Assembly: GCA_000435975.1 (NCBI GenBank)
Contig: FR884114.1
Coordinates: 1 to 64,000 of the forward strand
Reading direction: 5' to 3'
From: Oscillibacter sp. CAG:241
GTDB lineage: Bacteria > Bacillota > Clostridia > Oscillospirales > Oscillospiraceae
Length of the DNA: 64,000 nt
Shown here: positions 42,112-48,705 of the stretch, in pieces
Position numbering within the stretch: position 1 is the first letter of the stretch
How the letters are laid out: each line of letters starts with the position of its first letter
The notes under the pieces: model-generated
The model's database searches: none
Told to the model about the DNA's origin: nothing
Seen by the model: only the letters and a program-made list of their open reading frames with translations
Program-made: the position numbers and the translations under genes

Positions 42112-42819
42112 ATGAGCAATATTTTGCTGTTGGATAGAAATATAGACGAGGCAGAGAGGATAAGCAGCTATTTTGAAGCGAGAAGTTATGCAGTCATATG
42201 GCCGAAAACCATAGCGGATTTACTTTATCATGTTGTACACAGGGATTTTTGCTTAGCCATTTTAGATGTCGCTCTTTCAGCAGAGGACGACCACCGGTTT
42301 CTGGATGCTCTACGCAAAGTAAAGGGCGTTCCCATTTTAGTTTTAGGGTCCGATACGGCGGATGCGGAAGAACGCCTCAATTCTCTGCGGGCAGGTGCGC
42401 ACGCATATCTGTGTCGGCCGTATTCGATGGAAGAATGCTTTGCGCAAGCGCAAGCCCTCATACAGGCGTATTCGCCACACATGCAAACACGGAAAGAGGA
42501 AAATAGCTCATGCAAAATGACAGTGGCCGGAAGGCTGCGTATTTCTCCGGAGAGTCGGCAAGCGTTCCTTGGCGAAAAGGAAATTATGCTGACACGAAAG
42601 GAATTTGACCTGCTGCTTCTGTTTGCCGAGAATCCAAACAAAGTATTTACCTGTGATCAGCTTTATGATCTCTTGTGGAGTGAGCAGACTGCATATAATG
42701 TTGATGAGGTGGTTAAAGCTCATATAAAATCACTCCGGCAGAAACTGTCCGATGACGATTCGGTCCAGATAAAAAATGTTTGGGGTGTCGGCTACCGATT
42801 TTGTTACAACAGAAAATAA
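42112..42819 (+). CDS. OmpR/PhoB-type response regulator with atypical receiver
   Basis: 235 residues. The C-terminal winged helix is typical (LTRKEFDLLLLFAENPNKVF then VDEVVKAHIKSLRQKLSDDD and VWGVGYRF). The N-terminal receiver keeps the phospho-acceptor position Asp52 (LAILDVAL). It has lost the usual acidic pair (LLLDRN instead of DD) and the conserved lysine (LCRPYS instead of K-P), so it may act without phosphorylation. No histidine kinase gene is nearby. As the last gene of operon 3 it is one candidate for the regulator that reads the shared operator, although OmpR-type sites are usually direct repeats. Confidence 0.85.
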   Translation: MSNILLLDRNIDEAERISSYFEARSYAVIWPKTIADLLYHVVHRDFCLAILDVALSAEDDHRFLDALRKVKGVPILVLGSDTADAEERLNSLRAGAHAYLCRPYSMEECFAQAQALIQAYSPHMQTRKEENSSCKMTVAGRLRISPESRQAFLGEKEIMLTRKEFDLLLLFAENPNKVFTCDQLYDLLWSEQTAYNVDEVVKAHIKSLRQKLSDDDSVQIKNVWGVGYRFCYNRK

Positions 42820-42852
42820 AACTACCGAATTCTTCCCGATATATTCCCTAAA

Positions 42853-42903
42853 AAATCCCTATGTTTTGCTATCCTTAGAATAGCAGGAACATAGGGATTT
42901 TTG
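42853..42903. terminator. Bidirectional terminator between operon 3 and the XRE gene
   Basis: AAAATCCCTATGTT and TTGCTAT pair with ATAGCA and AACATAGGGATTTTT around the loop CCTTAGA. T-runs occur on both strands, suiting the convergent genes at 42112 (+) and 42973 (-). Confidence 0.9.
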
Positions 42904-42972
42904 TTGTGGCAGGTCAAAAGACAAACAATATATCGAAAAAAGAAGCAACCGCTTATCTTTGTAAACGGCTGC

Positions 42973-43302
42973 TCATTTATCAGTTTTCAGCTTATCTGCT
43001 TGTTGACACAAGGACACATACTTTTGAACCTCTGCCTCACTCTTTCCGGCGAAGAAATCCATAGCGGTTTTTGAAATATGCCCTCGCACAATATTGGGAA
43101 ACAGGATCGCATCAATACTGATATCCAATTCTCTCGCAATAAGCAAGATGGTTTCGGCTTTTGGATTGCTGATTCCGTGTTCCAGATCCTGAATAGTACG
43201 GATGCTCATATGGAGCTTATCCGCCAGCTGCCTCTGTGTGTAGCCAATCGCCTTGCGCTTTCGGAGCACTTCCGCAGCGAAGGTATCTAATACATTTTGC
43301 AC
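42973..43302 (-). CDS. XRE-family transcriptional regulator
   Basis: 109 residues. The helix-turn-helix (residues about 12-66) has the Cro/CI pattern GYTQRQLADKLHMSIRTIQD followed by LEHGISNPKAETILLIAREL. A C-terminal tail (DFFAGKSEAEVQKYVSLCQQ) is probably for dimerisation. It starts with GTG at 43302, with GAGGTG about 8 bases upstream. This gene faces the sigma pair across about 450 bases rich in repeats, as for ICE control regulators. An inverted repeat covers its ribosome site, so it likely represses itself and the rightward genes. Confidence 0.85.
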   Translation of the reverse strand: MQNVLDTFAAEVLRKRKAIGYTQRQLADKLHMSIRTIQDLEHGISNPKAETILLIARELDISIDAILFPNIVRGHISKTAMDFFAGKSEAEVQKYVSLCQQADKLKTDK

Positions 43303-43386
43303 TGTAGTTCACCTCATATATATTTTAGTGTGAGCTACAGTTCGTATAAATATCCTTACGGCTCGCATTTAGTGAGTTGTGGTTCG
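43301..43386. promoter_or_regulatory. Repeat operators around the XRE start
   Basis: ACTGTAGTTCAC (43301-43312) and GTGAGCTACAGT (43330-43341) form a 12-bp inverted repeat with one mismatch. A related direct copy, GTGAGTTGTGGTTCG (43372-43386), lies 42 bases from GTGAGCTACAGTTCG (43330-43344), four helical turns away. These are likely binding sites of the XRE protein. Confidence 0.6.
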
Positions 43387-43410
43387 CTTTTTATGTGTGA
43401 AAGGAGCACT

Positions 43411-43437
43411 ATGGTACATATGAGGAGGTTCATTTAA
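43411..43437 (+). CDS. Possible 8-codon leader peptide (MVHMRRFI)
   Basis: A tiny frame with AAAGGAG just upstream (4-5 base spacing) in the leader between the XRE gene and the sigma gene. It contains AGGAGG internally. It could be a translated leader used in attenuation of the hairpins downstream, or the ribosome-binding remnant of a lost gene. Support is weak. Confidence 0.25.
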   Translation: MVHMRRFI

Positions 43438-43498
43438 GCTAACGGCGGAAGACGAAGTCTATTTTTACTTCTCTTAGAGCATAATACTTGGACACCTA

Positions 43499-43537
43499 AA
43501 ACGAGTTGCACTCACGAATATGAGTTGCAGCTCGTTT
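43499..43537 (+). other. Leader hairpin 1
   Basis: AAACGAGTTGCA (43499-43510) pairs with TGCAGCTCGTTT (43526-43537) with one mismatch, and the loop contains a second GAGTTGCA-like unit. CTTAT follows, so it may be a weak terminator. It lies about 220 bases before the sigma gene. Confidence 0.5.
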
Positions 43538-43623
43538 CTTATGTATTGCAACTGCTTTTCTCAATTATTTGGGACACACCGCCCGGCACATATTATCATA
43601 ACGACACTTGTATATACGCAGAG

Positions 43624-43674
43624 GAAAGCGCATTTTCGGATTTTCATGTCCGTCAATGCGCTTTCTTTTGTTTT
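43624..43674 (+). terminator. Leader terminator (attenuator) before the sigma pair
   Basis: GAAAGCGCATT (43624-43634) pairs perfectly with AATGCGCTTTC (43655-43665), followed by TTTTGTTTT. A transcript starting upstream would stop here unless antiterminated. Confidence 0.75.
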
Positions 43675-43701
43675 AACTGTCATTGCCCCGGGTGCCGTTC
43701 T

Positions 43702-43747
43702 CCTCCGTGTTTGTCTGCTCCCATACGCCAGACAAGAAACACGGAGG
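43702..43747 (+). promoter_or_regulatory. Hairpin that sequesters the sigma gene ribosome binding site
   Basis: CCTCCGTGTTTGTCTG (43702-43717) pairs with CAGACAA-GAA-ACACGGAGG (43729-43747), with a 3-base bulge. The right arm contains the GGAGG ribosome site of the ATG at 43755. The ribosome site would be buried when the RNA is folded. Confidence 0.65.
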
Positions 43748-43754
43748 GTTTTAT

Positions 43755-44147
43755 ATGTATAAAAAGAATAATGGCTCAACTGAGCAGGAAATATTGCAAA
43801 ACCAGTTTTCGGCCTATGTGAAAAAGGCAGTCCATAATCGGAGAATTCAATTTTTGACCGAGAAAAGCCGCAAGTTTCGCTTTGAAACACCGCTTTTTGA
43901 CCTGGACTATCTCCTGTTCGATACAACGGACATCATTCAGGAGATCACGGATCATGAGACCGTGCGGCAAGCGCTTCGGTCAATCAAGGAAAACGAACGG
44001 CGGATCGTCCTTGAAAGAATCATTGAGGAAAAAAGCTTCGGGCAATTATCGGATGAACTCGGTATGTCCTATAAGACTGTAGCCTCACTGTATTACCGTG
44101 CAATAAAGAAGCTCCGCCGATTTATGGAAGAAGGTGAATCAAAATGA
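43755..44147 (+). CDS. Sigma-70-like regulator, Tn916 Orf7 type
   Basis: 130 residues. The C-terminal half is a sigma region 4 helix-turn-helix (ENERRIVLERIIEEKSFGQL then SDELGMSYKTVASLYYRAIK and KLRRFM). The N-terminal half has a charged QFLTEKSRKFRF segment. This matches the small sigma-like protein that controls transfer and excision in Tn916-family elements. It starts at ATG 43755 with GGAGGG upstream, inside a hairpin. It overlaps the next gene by ATGA. Two leader structures upstream suggest tight, conditional expression. Confidence 0.82.
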   Translation: MYKKNNGSTEQEILQNQFSAYVKKAVHNRRIQFLTEKSRKFRFETPLFDLDYLLFDTTDIIQEITDHETVRQALRSIKENERRIVLERIIEEKSFGQLSDELGMSYKTVASLYYRAIKKLRRFMEEGESK

Positions 44148-44326
44148 ATTTCAAAGAGTTACTGTTGCAAGCAAAATTCGGAGACAGAACAGCCACAACA
44201 GAATTACTGATGCTATATCAGCCCTTGCTACTGAAAGAATCAATTATAGACGGAATTCTTGACGAGGATCTGTACCAGGAGCTTTGCATTGTGTTTATGC
44301 GCTGCATAGACCGTTTTGACCCATAA
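44144..44326 (+). CDS. Helix-turn-helix/sigma region 2-like small protein, Tn916 Orf8 type
   Basis: 60 residues, helical, with FKELLLQAKFGDRTATTELL and DEDLYQELCIVFMRCIDRF, the sigma region 2-like pattern of Tn916 Orf8-type proteins that pair with Orf7. It may act with the preceding protein as a split sigma factor. The ATGA overlap supports joint translation. It is followed by a strong convergent terminator. Confidence 0.78.
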   Translation: MNFKELLLQAKFGDRTATTELLMLYQPLLLKESIIDGILDEDLYQELCIVFMRCIDRFDP

Positions 44327-44331
44327 AATAA

Positions 44332-44364
44332 AAGGGCGGCAGGAGTTTTGCTCCTGCCGCCCTT
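44332..44364. terminator. Convergent terminator between the sigma pair and the leftward operon
   Basis: AAGGGCGGCAGGAG (44332-44345) pairs perfectly with CTCCTGCCGCCCTT (44351-44364). On the minus strand it is followed by TTTTATTTTATGG, so it mainly ends the leftward operon. Confidence 0.92.
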
Positions 44365-44366
44365 AC

Positions 44367-44744
44367 TCATCTTCTGAAACTTGCCATAGTATTTTTGATT
44401 GCCGCCATACCATCCTCTCCCAGCAGTTCGGCAGCGTCATCAAAGGCGATCTCTTCGGATTTGACCGTCTTTTTCTCCGGCGCCTGTCCGACATCTTTTG
44501 GGGTGGGCTTTTCTGAGTATTCCTCCATAATGCGCCGCACGATTGCTTCAATGGCGTCGGTATTAACTGGTGACGGCTGAGGAATATCGGGCGTTTCGGA
44601 GCAATGAATGTAGTGCAGAACTGTGTTTACAAGAAACTGTGCTTTCCGGCGCCCCTGCTGATTGAGTATTTCCGCAACCTGCTGATGCTGCGGATCTCCG
44701 CCGCTGAATTGAATAGTGAACTTGTAAATATCTTTCTTCGCCAT
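44367..44744 (-). CDS. ParR-like partition adaptor candidate
   Basis: 125 residues. The N-terminal part has a short ribbon-helix-helix-like pattern (YKFTIQFSGGDPQHQQVAEI then LNQQGRRKAQFLVNTVLHYI). A proline-rich linker and an acidic-to-basic tail (GMAAIKNTMASFRR) that could bind the actin-like partner follow. It directly follows a ParM-like gene, the usual layout of type II partition loci. The DNA-binding assignment rests on this pattern and the neighbour rather than a clear signature. It is the last gene of the leftward operon. Confidence 0.65.
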   Translation of the reverse strand: MAKKDIYKFTIQFSGGDPQHQQVAEILNQQGRRKAQFLVNTVLHYIHCSETPDIPQPSPVNTDAIEAIVRRIMEEYSEKPTPKDVGQAPEKKTVKSEEIAFDDAAELLGEDGMAAIKNTMASFRR

Positions 44745-44749
44745 TCACA

Positions 44750-45661
44750 TCACCCCATACAAGCGGCCTTGAACAACAGCTCGTAGCCCTTTGTATTGGC
44801 GGAAATCTCATCGACAAAAATCGGTGCGCCGACCTTGCCGGACGCTTCGATTTGTTTCTTCAGTAGGATAGAACCGCCGCCGACAAACACAGCCTTGCCG
44901 GAGCGCAAATCAATCATCCGCTCTCTGAGCTTGCCGAAAAGATCGTTGATAAACTGTTGCGCCTGCTCCTGCACGATACGGATCACACTTTCGTCAAAAT
45001 CGGTAGGCGTATCCTTCAAGATAGCATCAATGTCCGACTCGTCCAGGAGGATGTCAAAATCCGCATTGACCTTGGATTTGATTCCATTGTAAAGAGTGAT
45101 GACGCCGTTATCCAGTGAGTCGCAGGCAGACAGATCCGCCTCGCCGTTTTTCACCAGCAGATAGTCGGCAGTAAAACCGCCAATGTCCAGCACTGCAACC
45201 TTTGAATACGAATGGATCCGCTGATAGATCGGCATAATGGCAGCGTAAGCCTGCGGAAAGCAAATCGCCGTGCTGATGAATACAGAGTACGGTCTGCCGT
45301 CGAGCTGGAAGTCAATAATATCCCGGTTCAGAAAATAGTTTTCAAACCGTTCGTATTGCGCTCCGTAATGGGCAGGCGGCAGGCCTACCGCAAGCTGCAC
45401 ATCTACGATCTCGTCCTTGCGGTACTCGGTTCCGGCAAGCTCAAAGGCAACGGCAAACAGCGTGAGGATAAAATACCGTTCGTCAGCCGTCTTGTCCCGC
45501 ATATACGGGATGCGCTGATCGGTGAGGGTATAATACTTGCCCTTGTAGAACAGAACATCCTTTCCGAAGGGCGGCTTTGTGTCGCTTTCCCGAAGCCCGG
45601 ACACAAAGGTCCTGTGGTTGGTTTTGATTTGTTTATTCCCGTGGTCGATACTGATTAGCAT
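44750..45661 (-). CDS. ParM/Alp-like actin-family ATPase
   Basis: 303 residues of the actin fold: phosphate 1 loop SIDHGNKQIK at the N-terminus, phosphate 2 VAVLDIGGFTADYLLV near residue 145, and the adenosine loop VFVGGGSILLKKQI near residue 257. This is the StbA/ParM class that forms filaments to segregate plasmids. On an integrated element it could stabilise the excised circular or replicating form. It is the penultimate gene of the leftward operon, with the adaptor gene just downstream. Confidence 0.85.
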   Translation of the reverse strand: MLISIDHGNKQIKTNHRTFVSGLRESDTKPPFGKDVLFYKGKYYTLTDQRIPYMRDKTADERYFILTLFAVAFELAGTEYRKDEIVDVQLAVGLPPAHYGAQYERFENYFLNRDIIDFQLDGRPYSVFISTAICFPQAYAAIMPIYQRIHSYSKVAVLDIGGFTADYLLVKNGEADLSACDSLDNGVITLYNGIKSKVNADFDILLDESDIDAILKDTPTDFDESVIRIVQEQAQQFINDLFGKLRERMIDLRSGKAVFVGGGSILLKKQIEASGKVGAPIFVDEISANTKGYELLFKAACMG

Positions 45662-45781
45662 GGTAAAATCTCCTTTGTTTTTGGTTTATACTCTTTAATT
45701 ACGACTTTAATGCGTGTTATTTCAACAGATTTCCGCAAAGGGGCAAAATAGTCCCGCAAGTAAAAAATAGTGATAAGACAA

Positions 45782-45814
45782 AGCACCTCACGGGGAAAAA
45801 TCCCGTGAGGTGCT
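45782..45814 (-). terminator. Intra-operon hairpin
   Basis: AGCACCTCACGGG (45782-45794) pairs with CCCGTGAGGTGCT (45802-45814). On the minus strand TTTGTC follows, a weak tail, so readthrough into the parM-like gene is likely. Bases 45662-45781 hold no gene I can see; they are AT-rich and may carry the parM promoter or centromere-like sites. Confidence 0.65.
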
Positions 45815-45830
45815 ATTCGCTCATATACGA

Positions 45831-46064
45831 TTATGGTCGTTTCGTGCTGAAGTCCTTGAAAGTAATTTGAAGGATGACTTCTTCTCGTGTCGAGGTTACA
45901 GATTGCACCTTAGCCTCCAGCAAGTCGGGCATAGCCTGTGCCGTCAGTTTATATAAACTGCGGTAGCGACCTACTATATTGATCCCGGCCTTTACAACGA
46001 CTGGTATCTCATCGCTGGCAATTCCGATCCGACTGCAAAAGTCGAGAACGGTGATCTTTCTCAT
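45831..46064 (-). CDS. Small ICE-associated protein of unknown function
   Basis: 77 residues, with a compact alpha/beta pattern: MRKITVLDFCSRIGIASDE is followed by IPVVVKAGINIVGRYRSLYK and a C-terminal strand EVILQITFKDFS. I do not recognise the family. AAAGGAG precedes the ATG. It is in the leftward backbone operon, between the hydrolase-like gene and the ParM-like gene. Confidence 0.6.
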   Translation of the reverse strand: MRKITVLDFCSRIGIASDEIPVVVKAGINIVGRYRSLYKLTAQAMPDLLEAKVQSVTSTREEVILQITFKDFSTKRP

Positions 46065-46101
46065 GGCAACTCCTTTCTAATGCTTGGGTGAGCAGAGGAG
46101 C

Positions 46102-47106
46102 CTACCACCCAATATCCATTCCTAACTGTTCCATTGCCGACTCCATAGAGAGAACTTTCATCCGCTTGGCGTCAAACACCGAAAAGGAGAGAAGCTCCCC
46201 ATTCTCGTCGCAGGCAATGGAATTTTCCGATAAAACCGCAGCGTCAAGCTCCTGAATTCCGGCGTACACATTGCCCTCGTTATCCATAAGATACGGAAAA
46301 GAAGGTGTGACCTCGCATCCGTTCATCATAAGCCGCGTTCCTTCCGGCAGCTCCATCAGCAGTTTTTCCTTATCCCTGCCGGCAGGCTCCATATCGAACA
46401 GTGTCTGCTGTCCGAAATAGGAGCCGGCATATAGCTTTCGCTTCATATAAGGATACTTGCCGGTTTCCGTCTGCACCATCTGCTTGATGCGCCCGACATT
46501 GTTCTGCATGGCAGACCAGTCGATCACTTCGTGCAATCGGTGCTCATTGTAGTAACCGGCGCTGAGGTTTACCGCCGCCGTTTTAAGATACGGCGCAACA
46601 ACGGAGATGTCGCTGAAGGAGCCCATCGCCTCACGGAAACCAAAGGAGCAGACAAATTCGGAAAACTCCGGGTTGTCGCAGTTGTAGAACACCGCGTCGT
46701 TGTTCCCTCGGCGGTCCATCTCTACAATGTAATTCACATTGATTTGGATTCCGCTCCGTTCAAACGCCGTGGCTCCTTGTCCGCCGGTCTCCTCATCCTC
46801 GCAGAACAGCACATGGCAGCGTACTTCGCTGATGATTTGCAAGATCATATATACGCCGCACCGGTCGTCGCCGCCGATCCCTTGCGGGGACATGATGTAG
46901 CGCCCGTCTTCGGATCGGCAGATGATGTGCGGCGGTTCATTATGTACGGTGTCCAAATGGGCAACCAACAGCACCGGCACTGTGCCCTCAGCATAGAGGA
47001 AGCCTTTCTTTTTGACTGTTTCATAGCCAAGCTTCTTCAGGTGACCGGCCAGATAATGCTTCAGGTCCTTTTGCCGCATACGGAGAATATCATCAAATCG
47101 GATCAT
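46102..47106 (-). CDS. M28/M20/M42-like zinc hydrolase of the ICE backbone
   Basis: 334 residues. Metal-site motifs of the co-catalytic zinc peptidase clan are visible: LVAHLDTVHNEPPH (His and Asp), QGIGGDDRCGVYM (bridging Asp), CEDEETGGQGA (catalytic Glu pair) and VEMDRRGNN (Asp). A C-terminal extension of about 110 residues (GSYFGQQTLFDMEPAG onward) is not part of the peptidase. I start at ATG 47106, which overlaps the previous stop by 4 bases. The function in the element is unknown; it might trim peptides or an antirestriction substrate, but nothing shows this. Confidence 0.72.
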   Translation of the reverse strand: MIRFDDILRMRQKDLKHYLAGHLKKLGYETVKKKGFLYAEGTVPVLLVAHLDTVHNEPPHIICRSEDGRYIMSPQGIGGDDRCGVYMILQIISEVRCHVLFCEDEETGGQGATAFERSGIQINVNYIVEMDRRGNNDAVFYNCDNPEFSEFVCSFGFREAMGSFSDISVVAPYLKTAAVNLSAGYYNEHRLHEVIDWSAMQNNVGRIKQMVQTETGKYPYMKRKLYAGSYFGQQTLFDMEPAGRDKEKLLMELPEGTRLMMNGCEVTPSFPYLMDNEGNVYAGIQELDAAVLSENSIACDENGELLSFSVFDAKRMKVLSMESAMEQLGMDIGW

Positions 47107-48446
47107 CTCGCACCGCCTTCCGCAACTGTGATCGAAGTCCTGTGGCAGAACGCATTGCCGATAATGCGGCAGATACTGCAAACGCTGCAGGCCGCACACG
47201 GCTCAAGCGATGCCCGGTAACAGGACTCGCATATCTCTACCAATCGACCTCCGCGGTCATAAGCCGGATACATCGTTCCGTGGATCATCTCACCGCACGA
47301 GCCGCAGATATGCAGGCACGCATGGCAATGATAGGTTCCTTCCACATATCTTGCATTTTGCTTGGGGACAGTGTTGCCGCAATCCATGCAGACAACGGTA
47401 TCCTCACATCGGCATTTCAAATGACCCGAATGGTATGCTTGACCGCAGCAAACACAGAATGACGGTCCTCCGATGACGAAATGACTGGGTGCGGCAGCGG
47501 TTTTTAGCATTGACAGGTTCCCGTAGTAATTATAGTCGGGATATTGCCGGCTGCCTTCCCCGCTGGTGCAGCACTCCTTCACATCCTCACGCTTCTTTTT
47601 CAGCACCCAGCGATTCGGCACGCCGAGGCAGGCCGCGATCGCTTTCTGCACGATGCTGCGGTACAGATCCATCTGCTCCGACAGATCGCTCGGATAGAGC
47701 CTTGATTGAAACAGCGTTTGATCCTTGTAGAAAAACATCTGCCGTGACCGTCTCGGCGCACGGTAATAATGATCTTTTACTTCCGGGTCAACCGTGAAGA
47801 AAATCATACTTACATCGTCTGTCATATAGGACAGCGCTCCGGCCTGATAGCTGCCGCTTTCGAGATTGTGGCAGGAAGTCCAGGTGTTGTCCTTGTTGGA
47901 CATTTCAAGAAAATCACACGGGTGCAGAGATAACAGCGCCGTTTTGAGCATTTGCAAAGGATTCAGAGAATCGGAAAGCTGGGCAAATACCGCATTATAA
48001 TGCTCATGCCCGTCCACACCGAAACTGCGGCACAGTTTGCCGATGATCCGGCTGGTTTTCTGTCCCTCAGCGCATTTTATACCGCCACGGGTACGGATGA
48101 TCTCCAGCGTTTGCTCGGACAGCGTGCTGCTGTACTCGTTGACAGCGGCACGCAGAGCAATGCGGAAATCCTCCAAACGCTGTTCTTCATTGATCTGCTC
48201 GGCGGCAAGATCCTCCATAGTAAAAGCAATCTCGTCCACGACATCACGCTGAATACCGCGCCCCTCGTCAAAGGAAAACACGATTGCCTTTGCGTCCTCA
48301 TCCCAATTCGGATGGCGGCGCAGCAATTCGAGCAAGCCTGCTTTTTCTTGTGCCCATAAGTTCAGATTTGTCATAACGCCGGTTTCGCCAAAGGATTTTT
48401 CATACTTATACATGACCTCGTAAAAGGCCTTTTTTAATTCTTCCAT
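47103..48446 (-). CDS. Large ICE protein with C-terminal zinc ribbons
   Basis: 447 residues. The N-terminal two thirds have no motif I recognise (helical, then a mixed region SYMTDDVSMIFFTVDPEVKD). The C-terminal third carries at least three CxxC pairs (CVCCGQAYH, CRCEDTVVCMDCGN, CHACLHICGSCGEMI, CAACSVCSICR), a treble-clef or zinc-ribbon array. Clostridial ICEs often carry such proteins near PcfJ. I start at ATG 48446 with AAGGACT upstream. Nucleic-acid binding is plausible from the zinc fingers. Confidence 0.65.
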   Translation of the reverse strand: MEELKKAFYEVMYKYEKSFGETGVMTNLNLWAQEKAGLLELLRRHPNWDEDAKAIVFSFDEGRGIQRDVVDEIAFTMEDLAAEQINEEQRLEDFRIALRAAVNEYSSTLSEQTLEIIRTRGGIKCAEGQKTSRIIGKLCRSFGVDGHEHYNAVFAQLSDSLNPLQMLKTALLSLHPCDFLEMSNKDNTWTSCHNLESGSYQAGALSYMTDDVSMIFFTVDPEVKDHYYRAPRRSRQMFFYKDQTLFQSRLYPSDLSEQMDLYRSIVQKAIAACLGVPNRWVLKKKREDVKECCTSGEGSRQYPDYNYYGNLSMLKTAAAPSHFVIGGPSFCVCCGQAYHSGHLKCRCEDTVVCMDCGNTVPKQNARYVEGTYHCHACLHICGSCGEMIHGTMYPAYDRGGRLVEICESCYRASLEPCAACSVCSICRIIGNAFCHRTSITVAEGGAR

Positions 48447-48462
48447 TCGTTTCAGTCCTTTC

Positions 48463-48636
48463 CTAAATAGTATTTGCTTCAAATTCAACGCCGATAAAAT
48501 CATCGGCAGTCAGAATATGCTTGCCGCTGTACCATTCGTCGCCGACGATCTGCTCAGCGGCCTCTTTGCTTTCTGCCGTCACATCGACCGTTCGTTTCAG
48601 CGCTTCGGTTATGGTGACCCTATATTTCTTTGCCAT
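48463..48636 (-). CDS. DpnD/PcfM-family small protein
   Basis: 57 residues. The sequence KKYRVTITEALKRTVDVTAE followed by SKEAAEQIVGDEWYSGKHIL and DADDF-like TADDFIGVEF is the usual DpnD/PcfM pattern. These proteins lie in conjugative plasmid and ICE operons with unknown function. The ATG at 48636 has a GGAGG-containing ribosome site. Confidence 0.8.
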   Translation of the reverse strand: MAKKYRVTITEALKRTVDVTAESKEAAEQIVGDEWYSGKHILTADDFIGVEFEANTI

Positions 48637-48705
48637 AGCATTTCCTCCGATCCGACAAGGGCGGAGAAGAAAAACTTCCTCTCCGCCCGTCATTCTATTG
48701 ATTAT

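Noticed and set aside
43520..43926. Overlapping small frames in the sigma leader
   Set aside because: They cover hairpins and the sigma gene itself in other frames, lack ribosome sites and resemble no family. I kept only MVHMRRFI at low confidence.
44332..45814. Hairpins around the ParM locus as a CRISPR-like or IS end
   Set aside because: They are single perfect inverted repeats with T-runs in convergent or intergenic positions, that is, terminators. No regularly spaced repeats with spacers exist in the window, so there is no CRISPR array.
46102..48446. The hydrolase-like and zinc-ribbon proteins as a relaxase or coupling protein
   Set aside because: Neither has a relaxase HUH motif, a Walker A motif or membrane helices; I could not support a transfer role.
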